NCBI GenBank assembly: GCA_964604825.1
Contig: CAZSAL010000079.1
Span: forward strand, 1 to 7,014
Source: CAZSAL01 sp964604825
GTDB taxonomy: Bacteria > Elusimicrobiota > Elusimicrobia > 2-01-FULL-59-12
Direction: 5' to 3'
Length of the DNA: 7,014 bases
The notes beneath the pieces are model-generated. The model worked only from the letters and a program-made list of their open reading frames with translations, ran no database searches and was not told the origin of the DNA. The translations under genes and the position numbers were made by a program. This document shows, piece after piece, positions 7,011-7,014 of the stretch (within the stretch, counting starts at the first letter, position 1; the number at the start of each line of letters is the position of its first letter).

Positions 7011-7014
7011 ATCT

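Overview
The window holds one strand-consistent block of core gene-expression genes, all read from the minus strand. In transcription order they are a 5S rRNA at the high-coordinate edge, rplJ (ribosomal protein L10), rplL (L7/L12), rpoB (RNA polymerase beta) and the first 659 codons of rpoC (beta prime), which runs off the low-coordinate edge. No plus-strand gene is credible. I saw no mobile element, CRISPR array, tRNA or defence system, and I do not claim a previously undescribed system.

Organism: a bacterium of moderate GC with strong GGAGG-type ribosome binding sites. The N-terminal half of RpoC reads much like chlamydial RpoC from memory (PETINYRTFKP, WECNCGKYK, SKVRRERM, LERVIYYARY), and RpoB carries a coiled-coil insert of the Gram-negative type. 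I therefore favour a member of the Planctomycetes-Verrucomicrobia-Chlamydiae superphylum or a related uncultured lineage (for example Lentisphaerota, Kiritimatiellota or Omnitrophota), with low to moderate confidence. The window starts inside rpoC and stops within a few bases of the 5S 5' end, as expected for a short metagenomic contig broken at a repeated rRNA operon.

Layout from high to low coordinates: 5S rRNA (about 7010-6892); a 53-nt AT-rich spacer with a small hairpin; rplJ (6838-6317); a 63-nt spacer with a strong ribosome binding site; rplL (6253-5867); a 43-nt spacer with an 8-bp GC-rich hairpin and a ribosome binding site in the loop of a second inverted repeat; rpoB (5823-1999, TTG start); a 21-nt spacer with a ribosome binding site; and rpoC (1977 to beyond position 1). 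The spacing suggests one rplJL-rpoBC transcription unit producing the ribosomal stalk and the two large RNA polymerase subunits.

The one unexpected thing is the neighbour upstream of rplJ. The usual bacterial order is secE-nusG-rplK-rplA-rplJ-rplL-rpoB-rpoC. Here a 5S rRNA lies in the same orientation 53 nt before rplJ, with no clear promoter or intrinsic terminator between them. Either an rRNA operon has come to sit directly upstream of, and may read into, rplJL-rpoBC, or the contig is misjoined at a repeat.
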